Notes under the pieces: generated by a model
Seen by the model: only the letters and a program-made list of their open reading frames with translations
Database searches by the model: none
Told to the model about the DNA's origin: nothing
Source: Corynebacterium testudinoris
GTDB lineage: Bacteria; Actinomycetota; Actinomycetes; Mycobacteriales; Mycobacteriaceae
DNA: 64,000 nucleotides
Reading direction: 5' to 3'
Assembly: GCF_001021045.1 (NCBI RefSeq)
Contig: NZ_CP011545.1
Span: 2,604,001 to 2,668,000, forward strand
Made by a program: the position numbers and the translations under genes
Part shown: positions 32,351 through 41,036 of the stretch, piece after piece
Numbering within the stretch: position 1 is the first letter of the stretch
How the letters are laid out: each line of letters opens with the position of its first letter

Positions 32351-32824
32351 TCAACTCGATGAAGCCTCGTTAATCCACAAGGGGGATAGTTCTTGGCGCA
32401 GATCAAGGAGCTCCGTCCAGGAGTGTGGAATTGGAACTCGGAGAGCGAACGATTCGGGGAGGTTAATCCACGTGATCGCCTCCGGGTCATTGAAGTCTGC
32501 CCGAGCCATGAAGTTGTCACCAGCCAGGAAACCCGACCACAAAAGGTGCGCGTTGAGGTGCTCAAACGACATGGGAGACTGGGAGCTGGTGATGAGTTCG
32601 GTCACCCATCCCACTAGGGCACTCGTGTTTTCTACTTGGACTCTGATGAGGACATTGAACAGTCCATCTTCTACCCATACAGCCTCGGTGGAAAGCACCG
32701 CGTACTTCTTCTGGCCATCTACGAAGTAGGGGCACTCACTCTCGACCTGGCGTTTGAGAATGCCCGTTAGGTAGGTGCCCGCTTCCTCAGCGTCAAACGT
32801 TCCCGGAGCTAATTCCTTCGCCAT
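32351..32824 (-). CDS. Hypothetical protein, 157 residues
   Basis: A soluble protein without signal or membrane segment, rich in W, E and L, including PEAITWINLPESFALRVPIP and ending in DLRQELSPLWINEASSS. I recognise no family. Base composition is visibly less GC-rich than its neighbours, which hints at acquisition from elsewhere. The Shine-Dalgarno is weak (AGGGTG 6 bp before the ATG). It lies between an MFS gene and dnaB. Confidence 0.6.
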   Translation of the reverse strand: MAKELAPGTFDAEEAGTYLTGILKRQVESECPYFVDGQKKYAVLSTEAVWVEDGLFNVLIRVQVENTSALVGWVTELITSSQSPMSFEHLNAHLLWSGFLAGDNFMARADFNDPEAITWINLPESFALRVPIPHSWTELLDLRQELSPLWINEASSS

Positions 32825-32918
32825 TGCTACACCCTAGTGAATCGGCATGGTCGACGTCGCCTCGGAGGGCGAGCACGCGCTGTACTACACCTTGGTGTCC
32901 GTCATTAACTGGCACGAC

Positions 32919-34418
32919 CTAACCGCGCGCGAGGTCGACGAAGCGCGAGTAGTGCAGCTGGTGCGCCACCGTGACGGTGTCGATGGGGCCACCACGATGC
33001 TTGGCCAGGATGATGTCCGCCTCGCCCGAGCGCTCGTTTTCCTTGTCCTGGGAGTCCGGCCGGTAGAGCAACATGACCATGTCGGCGTCCTGCTCCAGGG
33101 AGCCAGATTCACGGAGATCGGCGAGCTGGGGGCGCTTATCGGTACGGGCTTCCGGTCCACGGTTGAGCTGCGAGATCGCGATGAGAGGAACGTCGAGCTC
33201 CTTGGCTAGCAGCTTGAGCTGACGGGAGAACTCGGAGACTTCCTGCTGTCGGGATTCGACCTTTTTGCCCGAGCTCATCAGCTGCAGGTAGTCGAGGACG
33301 ATGAGTTGGAGGTCGTGCTTCTGCTTGAGGCGGCGGGCCTTAGAGCGGATCTCCATCATGGTGAGGTTCGGGGAATCGTCAATAAACAGTGGGGCCTCGG
33401 CGATCTGCCCGACACGGTTGGCTAGCTTCGTCCACTGATCGTCTGTCATGCGTCCGGCGCGCATGTCGGAGAGTTTGATTTCCGTCTCGGCGGACATGAG
33501 GCGCATGACGATTTCGGACTTGCTCATTTCCAGCGAGAAGATCGCGGAGGCCTTGCCGTGGCGGATGGAGGCGGACCGCATGAAGTCCAGAGCGATGGTT
33601 GACTTACCCACACCCGGTCGGGCGGCGACGATGATCATCTGGCCGCCGTGCAGGCCGTTGGTGAGGTTGTCCAGATCGACAAAGCCAGTTGGCACGCCCC
33701 GAGCGAGGCCGCCCATGTTGGCAATCTTGTCGAGCTCCTCCATCGTCGGGTCGATGACATCGGCCAGCACCGCGTAGTCTTCGGTCTCCGTGCGCTGGGC
33801 TACTGAGAAGACCTGCTGCTGGGCCATGTCCAACACGGTGTCCAACTCAGCACCCTCGGACCCTTCGTATCCGAGCTGCACGACGCGGGTACCGGCATCC
33901 ACCAAGCGGCGCAGGACGGCCTTCTCCGCCACGATGTCCGCGTAGTAGCGGGCATTAGCTGCGGTGGGAACCGAGGACATGAGGGTGATCAGATAGGGCG
34001 CCCCGCCGACGCGTTCCAGATCGTTGTGCCGATCTAGCCGGGCAGAGACGATCACCGGGTCGATGTTGATGCCCTCACCGAAGAGATCAATCATCGAGGA
34101 GAAGATCAACTGGTGCGCCGGGTGATAGAAGTCCTCCGGGCCTAAGTCACCGATGATCTCCATGACCGTGTTCGGGCTGACGAGCATGGCGCCCAGGACG
34201 CCCTGCTCCGCCTCCCGGTCGTGGGGAGGTTTGCGGAACTCACTGAAGGCAGCCTGCGCGGCCGCCGCCTTATCCCGCTGATGGCGGGGGCGTGACGACG
34301 CCTGCCGGGCCGGCAGTGCGTTATCGTCCGGCGGAAGCGGCACCCCAAAATCCTCCGAGGGCTCGGCGGGCGGAACGTAGTCGTCGTCGAAGCTTGCTCC
34401 GTTAAATCCCGAAGTCAT
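32919..34418 (-). CDS. dnaB: Replicative DNA helicase DnaB
   Basis: About 499 residues. An N-terminal DnaB domain (KPPHDREAEQGVLGAMLVSPNTVMEIIGDL) mediates hexamer and primase contacts. The C-terminal RecA-like ATPase contains Walker A ARPGVGKSTIALD, Walker B LIVLDYLQLM and the arginine-finger region. It unwinds DNA at the replication fork. The frame extends further upstream, but homology and the tail MTSGFNGASFDDDYVPP start at ATG 34418 (ATG 34445 also possible). There is no intein. The gene is separated from rplI by about 580 bp containing DnaA boxes. Confidence 0.95.
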   Translation of the reverse strand: MTSGFNGASFDDDYVPPAEPSEDFGVPLPPDDNALPARQASSRPRHQRDKAAAAQAAFSEFRKPPHDREAEQGVLGAMLVSPNTVMEIIGDLGPEDFYHPAHQLIFSSMIDLFGEGINIDPVIVSARLDRHNDLERVGGAPYLITLMSSVPTAANARYYADIVAEKAVLRRLVDAGTRVVQLGYEGSEGAELDTVLDMAQQQVFSVAQRTETEDYAVLADVIDPTMEELDKIANMGGLARGVPTGFVDLDNLTNGLHGGQMIIVAARPGVGKSTIALDFMRSASIRHGKASAIFSLEMSKSEIVMRLMSAETEIKLSDMRAGRMTDDQWTKLANRVGQIAEAPLFIDDSPNLTMMEIRSKARRLKQKHDLQLIVLDYLQLMSSGKKVESRQQEVSEFSRQLKLLAKELDVPLIAISQLNRGPEARTDKRPQLADLRESGSLEQDADMVMLLYRPDSQDKENERSGEADIILAKHRGGPIDTVTVAHQLHYSRFVDLARG

Positions 34419-34561
34419 CTCGCCATTTTTCCTTCCGCTTGTCATCGCGCACTGCCCTCGCAGTCTAGTGGGCCAAAGCCGTTCAGGCTCAGCTATGGCC
34501 GGGCACCCCCGACCAATAATGGGGCGTGAAAATCCGGAAAGCTCGCCCCCGAACGCACGAG

Positions 34562-34861
34562 TTATCCACAGCCCCTGTGGACAAAGATAGGTGAACGGGC
34601 CGTTCTTGTCTTTCCGTGTGCGCACATCTGTGGAGAAGTTGTGGATAACAGAGACCCGTCAACAACCGAAATTCAGCATCGCCACAGGTCACATCAGTGA
34701 TCGGCCCTGTGGATAACCGCGCCCAGACTGCGAATAAACGCCGCTACCTGCCCGTTTGACAGGCGTTCTCGCAGCAGCTACTCACCACAACGGCGTTGCT
34801 AGTGGCCGTCGCGGGGGTAGCCGAGAGATGAATCACCTCGAGTTATCCACAGTTATCCACT
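34562..34861. promoter_or_regulatory. Cluster of DnaA boxes upstream of dnaB
   Basis: Four exact matches to TTATCCACA lie at 34562-34570 (+), 34640-34648 (-), 34708-34716 (-) and 34843-34851 (+). One-mismatch copies are at 34576-34584 (-, TTGTCCACA), 34629-34637 (-) and 34853-34861 (+). The first two form an inverted pair with a 5-bp gap. This is far above chance density and sits between dnaB and rplI, not between dnaA and dnaN. It may be a regulatory or DnaA-titrating site, or a dnaB promoter controlled by DnaA. Confidence 0.75.
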
Positions 34862-34881
34862 GGCCCGATTCTGGGCAGACG

Positions 34882-34934
34882 TACGGCCCCAACCGGGAGA
34901 ACTGATGTAACACCAGTCATCCAGTGGGGCCGTA
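34882..34934. repeat. Long perfect 10-bp inverted repeat, hairpin
   Basis: TACGGCCCCA at 34882-34891 pairs with TGGGGCCGTA at 34925-34934 across 33 bp, which itself contains a small ACTG/CAGT stem. It lies 67-119 bp downstream of the rplI stop, so it could be a terminator, although no thymidine run follows on either strand. Confidence 0.5.
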
Positions 34935-35000
34935 GGTCCGCTGTTGTCGTTGGGCCGGACTTCCCGAGGTCGGGAAACCAGCCGCCGTCAGGCGCGTGTA

Positions 35001-35453
35001 TTACGCGCCGACGACCTCAAAGTTGATTTTGCCAGTCACGTCGTCGTGGAGCTTGACCTGAACCTGGTAGTTACCGGTCTTCTTCACGAGACCCTTGGGG
35101 AGCTCAATGTTGCGCTTGTCCAAGGTGGGGCCGCCGGCCTTCTTGACGGCATCTGCAATGTCGTCAGCCTTAACGGAGCCGAAGAGCTTGCCACTGTCGG
35201 CGGTGCGGACAGCGACGGAGACGCCGGTGAGGGCCTCCAGCTGCTCGCGGACTGCGCGGGCGTGGTCGAGGTCGCGGATACCGCGAGCCTCCTGGGCACG
35301 CTGGATGCCCTCGATCTGCTTCTCGGCACCACGGGTAGCCACAATGGCCAGACCGCGGGGAAGCAGGTAGTTGCGTCCGTAGCCGTTCTTGACCTCGACG
35401 ATGTCGCCAGCGACTCCGAGGTTTTCAACGGCAGCGGTGAGGATCAGCTTCAT
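35001..35453 (-). CDS. rplI: 50S ribosomal protein L9
   Basis: A 150-residue L9. The N-terminal signature MKLILTAAVENLGVAGDIVEVKNGYGRNYLLPRGLA binds 23S rRNA. The connecting helix and C-terminal domain are complete. It is the last gene of the rpsF-ssb-rplI unit. A GC-rich hairpin overlaps its stop. Confidence 0.98.
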   Translation of the reverse strand: MKLILTAAVENLGVAGDIVEVKNGYGRNYLLPRGLAIVATRGAEKQIEGIQRAQEARGIRDLDHARAVREQLEALTGVSVAVRTADSGKLFGSVKADDIADAVKKAGGPTLDKRNIELPKGLVKKTGNYQVQVKLHDDVTGKINFEVVGA

Positions 35454-35538
35454 GATCCCTGCCTTTCGTTGTGTGTCCCGCCGCTACGCACTGAGTGCGG
35501 GGCGAGAAAGTCTGATGTGGTTGTGAAAATCTGCTCGA

Positions 35539-36156
35539 TCAGAACGGAGGCTCATCATCAGCGGCACCACCGAAGCCACCGGCCGGCGGGGCGGAACCCC
35601 ACGGGTCGTTGTTCGGAGTGTGCTGCTGCTGGCCGCCAGAACCCTGCTGGGGCTGCTGCTGCGGGGACTGCTGTCCGCCGCCGAAGCCACCCTGGGACTG
35701 CTGGCCCTGATTGCCGCCAAAACCGCCGCTGTTCTGAGACTGCTGGAATCCTCCGCCGCCACCGCCGCTGAAGTTGCCGCCACCCTCACGAGGGTTGCGG
35801 TTGACCTGAGCAGAGGCGTACTTGAGGGAGGGGCCGACTTCGTCGACCTCAATCTCATACACGGTGCGGCTTTCGCCGTCTTTGTTCTGGAAAGAACGCT
35901 GACGGAGGCGGCCGGTCACGATGACGCGCATGCCCTTAGAGATCGTCTCGGCGACGTTCTCCGCGGCTTGGCGCCACACGTTGCAAGTGAGGAACAGAGC
36001 TTCGCCGTCCTCCCACTGGTTCGTCTGAGAGTTGAACCGGCGGGGGGTGGAGGCGATACGGAAGTTGGCCACCGCTGCACCCGAAGGGGTGAAGCGGAGC
36101 TCAGGATCGTTGACGGCATTGCCGACGATCGTGATGTTGGTATCTCCCTGTGCCAT
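35539..36156 (-). CDS. ssb: Single-stranded DNA-binding protein
   Basis: A 205-residue SSB. The OB fold spans residues 1-115 ([35 protein letters not shown]). A glycine/glutamine-rich disordered linker follows, then the acidic C-terminal tip ADDEPPF that recruits repair and replication proteins. It coats single-stranded DNA during replication. It sits in the usual actinobacterial order rpsF-ssb-rplI. Confidence 0.97.
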   Translation of the reverse strand: MAQGDTNITIVGNAVNDPELRFTPSGAAVANFRIASTPRRFNSQTNQWEDGEALFLTCNVWRQAAENVAETISKGMRVIVTGRLRQRSFQNKDGESRTVYEIEVDEVGPSLKYASAQVNRNPREGGGNFSGGGGGGFQQSQNSGGFGGNQGQQSQGGFGGGQQSPQQQPQQGSGGQQQHTPNNDPWGSAPPAGGFGGAADDEPPF

Positions 36157-36234
36157 GTGTTCTTACCTTCCTGCTACGCGGATTCTCGTGACTGATGTGG
36201 CGATGTGCCTGGTGATGGAACCCAGTATCCGCTC

Positions 36235-36522
36235 TTAAGCGTCGGAGCGCAGCACCTTGGTGCGCAGGACGGTGTCGTTCAGGTTAAGAACGCGATCGAG
36301 TTCAAGAACGGTCGCGGACTCGCACTCGAGGTCGACGACGGCGTAGATGCCCTCGTCCTTCTTGTTGATCGGGTAAGCAAGACGACGCTTGCCCCACACA
36401 TCAACCTTCACAACCTTGCCGTCTTCCTTGCGGACGATCTCCAGGAACTTATCCAGGGACGGGGCTACAGTGCGCTCATCCTGGCTCGGATCCAGAATGA
36501 TCATGATTTCGTAGTGACGCAC
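36235..36522 (-). CDS. rpsF: 30S ribosomal protein S6
   Basis: A 95-residue S6: [29 protein letters not shown], with the ferredoxin-like fold and the conserved [19 protein letters not shown]. The GTG at 36522 begins the conserved sequence and has AGGAGG 11 bp upstream; the GTG and ATG codons a few bases further upstream sit too close to the Shine-Dalgarno. It is first in the rpsF-ssb-rplI unit; rpsR is absent here, as in corynebacteria. Confidence 0.95.
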   Translation of the reverse strand: MRHYEIMIILDPSQDERTVAPSLDKFLEIVRKEDGKVVKVDVWGKRRLAYPINKKDEGIYAVVDLECESATVLELDRVLNLNDTVLRTKVLRSDA

Positions 36523-36561
36523 GGACCTCATCACCTCCTATGGTCTAGTAATTGAATCGGC

Positions 36562-36606
36562 CACGCCCCTTGTGGGCGTGACAGGAGGGTCTGTTGCGTC
36601 AAGCAA
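36562..36606 (-). promoter_or_regulatory. Hairpins in the rpsF leader
   Basis: Two perfect small stems lie between the upstream membrane-protein gene and rpsF: CACGCCC / GGGCGTG (36562-36580) and GTTGC / GCAAC (36592-36606). They may be a terminator for the upstream gene or part of an S6 autoregulatory leader. Confidence 0.4.
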
Positions 36607-36681
36607 CCCCACCACTGTACCCCACCTGCTGTTCAGGCGGAAATCCCCGCGGATATCCCCGCGAATATCTCCGCCGCGCAA

Positions 36682-36870
36682 TCACACTGGTGAGGTCGCG
36701 TAGAACACCGCGAGAATAACTGGGAAAACGGTGAGGAAGATGAATGCGCCGATCCCCAGACCAACGGAGATGCCCACCGGCTTGCGGTAGCTGTACGCGA
36801 TAAAGGCGCCGGTGACGCACAGCGCGCCGAGGACGATGGAGGCAATGCCGAGGATGGTGATGGTGCTCAT
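36682..36870 (-). CDS. Small membrane protein (two helices)
   Basis: A 62-residue protein of two hydrophobic helices (ILGIASIVLGALCVTGAFIAY and IGAFIFLTVFPVILAVFYA) separated by a short basic loop. It has no recognised family. ATG 36870 follows GGGGAGGATGG and overlaps the stop of the glycosyltransferase gene by 4 bp, so the two are translationally coupled. It may be a subunit or accessory factor of that enzyme. Confidence 0.7.
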   Translation of the reverse strand: MSTITILGIASIVLGALCVTGAFIAYSYRKPVGISVGLGIGAFIFLTVFPVILAVFYATSPV

Positions 36871-38267
36871 GGGTTCCATCCTCCCCTATCGGAGACTGGC
36901 TCGGGCTCTCGCCCGAGCATCTGGCGGACCACCAGGACGACCATGACGGTGAGGAGGACGAGGCGGGTGATGAGGGCGGCGTCGAGAAGCTCGTGCCGGA
37001 TGCCGTTGTTGTCTACCCCCAACATGTGCCACATGAGCAGGGGCCACACAAGGGCATCGACGGTCATCCAGGCCGCGAGCAGGCGCCAACGCGGCAGGGC
37101 GAGGACGGCGGGAACGAGCAGCCACAGCGAGTACTGCGGCGACCACACTTTGTTGAACAGCAAGAAGGCCACGACGACGAGGAAGATGAGTTCCGCAACC
37201 CGCGGGGTCCGTTCGACGCGCCAGCCGAAGATGGCGATGGCCAGGCAGGCCAGCAAGAAAAGTGCGAAGCTGACGGCATTGAGAAACACGGGCGTGGCGC
37301 CGGCGGCATCGAAGCCGCCCCAGCCGGTGAGGCGGGAGAAAATCGCGTAGATCGTGGTCCATTCCCACGAGCGTTCGCGGTTGAGACGGAGGAACTCGTT
37401 CCACGCCTCGGGATAGGCGATCATGACGGGCAGGTTGAGCACCAGCCACGTGCCAGCGGAGGTGGCAAGCATGGTGAGGAAAGGCCGAAACGTCCGGGAC
37501 CGGACGGCCAGGACGAGGTAGGCGCCGAGGATAAACAACGGCCACAGTTTCAGCGCCGTGCCCACCCCGATGAGCACACCGGCCCAGCCGTACCGCCCGC
37601 GGCTGGCCAGGTACATCGCTCCAACCATCGCGGTGATGGAGGGGATATCCCAGTTCGTGAAGGCATGCACAATGACCAGCGGTGAGGCTGCGACGAGGAC
37701 AGTGTCCCAGATGCGGTCGCCGGCCAGCGCGGCGACGAGACGGATCGTGAGCACCCACAAGGCGGACATTGCCAAGGCAGTGAGGGCGAAGTACCAGGAG
37801 GCGGCGGGGATGGCGCCTGGGAGGACGTCGATAAGCGGATAGCTCAGCCGGGCAAGCCAGCCGATGGCCCCCTGGAACAGGCCGGTGAGCACGGGGTATT
37901 CCAAGTAGCGGGTGAGGTCGCCCTCCTGCCACGAAAAAGCGTAGGGAAATCCCCCCTCGGCCAGGCCGCGCCCACTGTAGAGCGGGACGATGTCGTTGTA
38001 GCAGGCGGAGACGTATTGGCGGTTGCCCGACCAATTCAGGGACACCGTCCCGTCCTCGCCGGCCACACCCATGAGGCAATTGGCCTTGGACAAATAGCCG
38101 AAGGACAAGAAGACGAGCGCGGTGAAGATGAGGACGCGCAGCGGTGTCCACCAGCGTTGGCGACCCACCGCCGCGAAACGGCCAACGGGCCCACCGAGGA
38201 ACTCGGTGAACCCGGCCGCCAGCGGCTCAGTCTCCGCGGGAGAGACCCGCGAAAAAGTTTTGCCCAC
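36867..38267 (-). CDS. GT87-type (DUF2029) membrane mannosyltransferase-like protein
   Basis: A 466-residue polytopic protein with roughly ten to twelve helices. It has the GT-C feature of acidic residues after the first helix (SACYNDIVPLYSGRGL) and repeated aromatic-rich loops, resembling actinobacterial alpha-mannosyltransferases that use polyprenyl-phosphate-mannose for lipomannan or arabinogalactan synthesis. It follows a PBP gene by 5 bp, suggesting a cell-envelope role. The acceptor is unknown. Confidence 0.8.
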   Translation of the reverse strand: MGKTFSRVSPAETEPLAAGFTEFLGGPVGRFAAVGRQRWWTPLRVLIFTALVFLSFGYLSKANCLMGVAGEDGTVSLNWSGNRQYVSACYNDIVPLYSGRGLAEGGFPYAFSWQEGDLTRYLEYPVLTGLFQGAIGWLARLSYPLIDVLPGAIPAASWYFALTALAMSALWVLTIRLVAALAGDRIWDTVLVAASPLVIVHAFTNWDIPSITAMVGAMYLASRGRYGWAGVLIGVGTALKLWPLFILGAYLVLAVRSRTFRPFLTMLATSAGTWLVLNLPVMIAYPEAWNEFLRLNRERSWEWTTIYAIFSRLTGWGGFDAAGATPVFLNAVSFALFLLACLAIAIFGWRVERTPRVAELIFLVVVAFLLFNKVWSPQYSLWLLVPAVLALPRWRLLAAWMTVDALVWPLLMWHMLGVDNNGIRHELLDAALITRLVLLTVMVVLVVRQMLGREPEPVSDRGGWNP

Positions 38268-38272
38268 GGGCG

Positions 38273-40423
38273 CTACTGGCGGAAGAGGCCAGGAATGACA
38301 AGACCCGGCGCGATCTCCAGGCCATCAGTCGGCGGGGCCGGGAGCGACGGCAACTCGGGCAGGCGGATAGCCGGCGGGGTTGCCTCCGGGCTCTCCTCCG
38401 GAGTTTCCGAGGGGGTCTCATCCTCAGAGGTGGGAGCAGCCGAAGTGCTAGTCGGCGGGATGTAGGGCATGGGCGGCGGGCCGATACCGAAGTTGATGGG
38501 GGCCGGGTCGGCGAAGTACTTGATCTCCTTGCCTTCCAGCGCACCGTCGAGGGTCATTTTCCAAATACGGGCCGGGGTGTTGGCACCGTACATGTTGCCG
38601 CCCCACTCGTTGAAGATGGCGGAGGTGTTGTCGGCGGTGCCCACCCAAACGGCCGTGGCCAGATCCGGGGTCGTGCCGATCATCCAGGCATCCTTGTTCA
38701 AGCCGGTGTTGCCCAGCTGGGCGGTACCGGTCTTGGCGGCGGAGGGCCGACCTCCGGCGAGGTTGCTGCCGTTGGAGTAGGCGGCGATGGGCTGCATCGC
38801 GGAGAGCAGGTTATCGGCGACGATCTGGGATACGCGGCGCTCGCCTTCACCGTTTTCGTGTTGGTAGAGCACGTCGCCGTTGCCGGTTTCGATGCGCTCA
38901 ACCCAGTGAGTCTCGTGCCAGATGCCCCGGTTGGCCAGGGTGGCCAGGGCTGTGGCCATGTCGATGGCGCGGGACTGGTACTGGCCGAGGATGATGCCCT
39001 CGTAGGGCTGTCCACCATTTTCGGTGAGCGTCTCGGGCACGCCCGGGATGGAACGCGCGACGCCCAAGGCGTGGGCCATGTCGGCGGTGTCCTGGGTGGT
39101 GTTGGCGAGGTCCTGCTGGAGGCGGATGAACGTCGTGTTGTAGGAATGCTTGAGGGCGTCGGCGACGGTCGACGGCGCGGGGGTCGAGCGGTCGAAGTTG
39201 TTCACCGTGATGCCGCCCGGGATGGTCACGGGGGCGGCGGAGTACATCGAGCTCAGCGGGCGTCCCTGCTGGAGGGCTGCGGCCACGCCGAAGATCTTGA
39301 AGGTCGAGCCGGTCTGCAGGCCGGCGTCGGCGTAGTCCCATCCGGCGGCATCGTCGCCGCCGTAGTAGGAGCGCACCGCACCCGATCCGGGCTCGACGGA
39401 GGCGACGGCTGTGCGGGCATCCTCTTGCAGGCCGGGCATCTGCGCGGCCACGGCGTTGAGGGTGGCGTTCTGAGCCTGCATGTCGATCGTCGTGGTGATT
39501 CGCAGGCCGCGGGTGGTCACGTCTTCTTCGGTGATGCCCAGGCGATCAAGTTCCGCCATGACGTGGTTTTTGATCATGCCGTTGGTGCCGGTCGCCTCGG
39601 TGTAGGCGGAGTACTCGGCGGGGTTGCGGGTCTCGGGGAAGATCATGCCGGCGCGCTGCTCAGCGGGGAGCACGCCCATATCCACCATGCCGTCGAGGAC
39701 GTAGTTCCAGCGGGACTCTGCGCCCTCCGGGTTGTTCCAAGGATCGAGCTGGCTGGGGAGCTGGATGGTGGCGGCCAGCAGGGCGCCTTCCTCGGGGCCG
39801 AGTTCGTTGACGGGCTTATTAAAGTACGCGTGGGAGGCGGCTTCCACACCGTAGGCGTTGCGGCCGAGGTAGACGGTGTTGAGGTAGGCGGCGAGGATGT
39901 CTTCCTTGCTCCACTCGTTGGTCATCTTGATGGAGTAGACGAGCTCGCGGGCCTTGCGGATGTACGAGTGATCGTCGCCCACCAGCGTGTTCTTCACGTA
40001 CTGCTGGGTAATCGTCGATCCACCACCGGCGGAATCGTTGCCGGTGAGCTGGCCGACGACCGCGCGGCCGAAACCGGTGACGGAGAAGCCGCTGTTGGTC
40101 CAGAACTCGCGGTCCTCGGCGGCGAGGACCGCGTTCTGGACGGATTCCGGGACGTCGCTAAGCGGCACCTGCCGGCGGTTGCCTTCCGGCGGCACGATGC
40201 GCGCCAGTTCCGTCGACCCATCCGAGGCGTTGATGGTGGAGACCTGCTTGGAGGTCAGCTCCTCGGGCTGGGGGATGTCGTAGGTGGTGTAGGCCACGAA
40301 GAACACACCCAACGGGATGAGGATCATCGCCGCGATGGCACCCAGCACCCACTTGAGGATGGTGCGCCCACGCCCACGGGCGGGCTTGGCTGTGGAGGGC
40401 TTATTTTTCTTCTCTTCAGACAC
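38273..40423 (-). CDS. Class A penicillin-binding protein (transglycosylase/transpeptidase)
   Basis: A 716-residue bifunctional peptidoglycan synthase. One N-terminal membrane anchor (ILKWVLGAIAAMILIPLGVFFVAY) is followed by the GT51 transglycosylase domain with EDREFWTNSGFSVTGFGRAVVG and GGGSTITQQYVKN. The transpeptidase domain has STFK (TGSTFKIFG), SYN (HSYNTTF) and KTGT (AAKTGTAQ) motifs. A proline-, serine- and glutamate-rich C-terminal tail follows. It resembles actinobacterial PonA/Pbp1a. It is the first gene of an operon with the GT87 protein. Confidence 0.95.
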   Translation of the reverse strand: MSEEKKNKPSTAKPARGRGRTILKWVLGAIAAMILIPLGVFFVAYTTYDIPQPEELTSKQVSTINASDGSTELARIVPPEGNRRQVPLSDVPESVQNAVLAAEDREFWTNSGFSVTGFGRAVVGQLTGNDSAGGGSTITQQYVKNTLVGDDHSYIRKARELVYSIKMTNEWSKEDILAAYLNTVYLGRNAYGVEAASHAYFNKPVNELGPEEGALLAATIQLPSQLDPWNNPEGAESRWNYVLDGMVDMGVLPAEQRAGMIFPETRNPAEYSAYTEATGTNGMIKNHVMAELDRLGITEEDVTTRGLRITTTIDMQAQNATLNAVAAQMPGLQEDARTAVASVEPGSGAVRSYYGGDDAAGWDYADAGLQTGSTFKIFGVAAALQQGRPLSSMYSAAPVTIPGGITVNNFDRSTPAPSTVADALKHSYNTTFIRLQQDLANTTQDTADMAHALGVARSIPGVPETLTENGGQPYEGIILGQYQSRAIDMATALATLANRGIWHETHWVERIETGNGDVLYQHENGEGERRVSQIVADNLLSAMQPIAAYSNGSNLAGGRPSAAKTGTAQLGNTGLNKDAWMIGTTPDLATAVWVGTADNTSAIFNEWGGNMYGANTPARIWKMTLDGALEGKEIKYFADPAPINFGIGPPPMPYIPPTSTSAAPTSEDETPSETPEESPEATPPAIRLPELPSLPAPPTDGLEIAPGLVIPGLFRQ

Positions 40424-40522
40424 CTGTTGTCCCCGCTGTTGCTGATGACACTGTTAACACAGTGAACACTACTTCCTTTATGCCATCCTGGGGAATCTTT
40501 TCTCGCCTTCAGGTGTGCCCGG

Positions 40523-40888
40523 TCACGCCCCCGGAACTGCTGTGACGGCGGTGAGGAGATGGTTCCACCGGCAGTCCGGGCAGACCTCGACGGTGTGGAC
40601 GATGACTTCCCGGCCGGCGCTGACGATTGCCTCTATCTCCTCGCGGCTGCGTGCGGTCCCCGACATTCGACCCAACTGGTCGCCGTGAATCCACAGGACA
40701 GTGCGCATATTCTCGCCCTCACACACCGGGCACGGCGTCCCGGCGGGCTGGCCGTGGTAGCGCGCGGCGGTGATGAGGAGGAAGTCCGCGTCGCAGATCT
40801 CCTCCCGCGTCACGCTGCCCGCGCGCCAGCCAGCCAGCAGGGAATGACGTTCCCAGCGGTGCGACACTTCATTGCGATACTCAACCAC
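40523..40888 (-). CDS. DUF5318 protein with zinc-ribbon-like CxxC pairs
   Basis: A 121-residue protein of a family restricted to actinobacteria. Two cysteine pairs, CPVC and CPDC, separated by about 50 residues, could bind zinc. The start is a GTG (VVEYRNEVSHRWERHSLLAGW). It stands alone upstream of the PBP gene, and a role near that gene is not established. The function is unknown. Confidence 0.75.
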   Translation of the reverse strand: MVEYRNEVSHRWERHSLLAGWRAGSVTREEICDADFLLITAARYHGQPAGTPCPVCEGENMRTVLWIHGDQLGRMSGTARSREEIEAIVSAGREVIVHTVEVCPDCRWNHLLTAVTAVPGA

Positions 40889-41036
40889 GCGGCCAGGATA
40901 CGCCGTCGTCCACGTGGGCGTTCTTAATCGGTAAGGAAGGTCTACCTGGCCTAAATCTGCACTTCAGCACCTTAGGATGAGGCCTCGAGCGCGATCAGCA
41001 TCCGCTGCCCGCCAGTGTCAAGGAGTGATTGAGTAA

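Noticed and set aside
38858..40465. A 535-codon plus-strand frame opposite the PBP gene
   Set aside because: The minus-strand protein has full transglycosylase and transpeptidase motifs. The plus frame is the high-GC shadow, rich in G, V, H and D.
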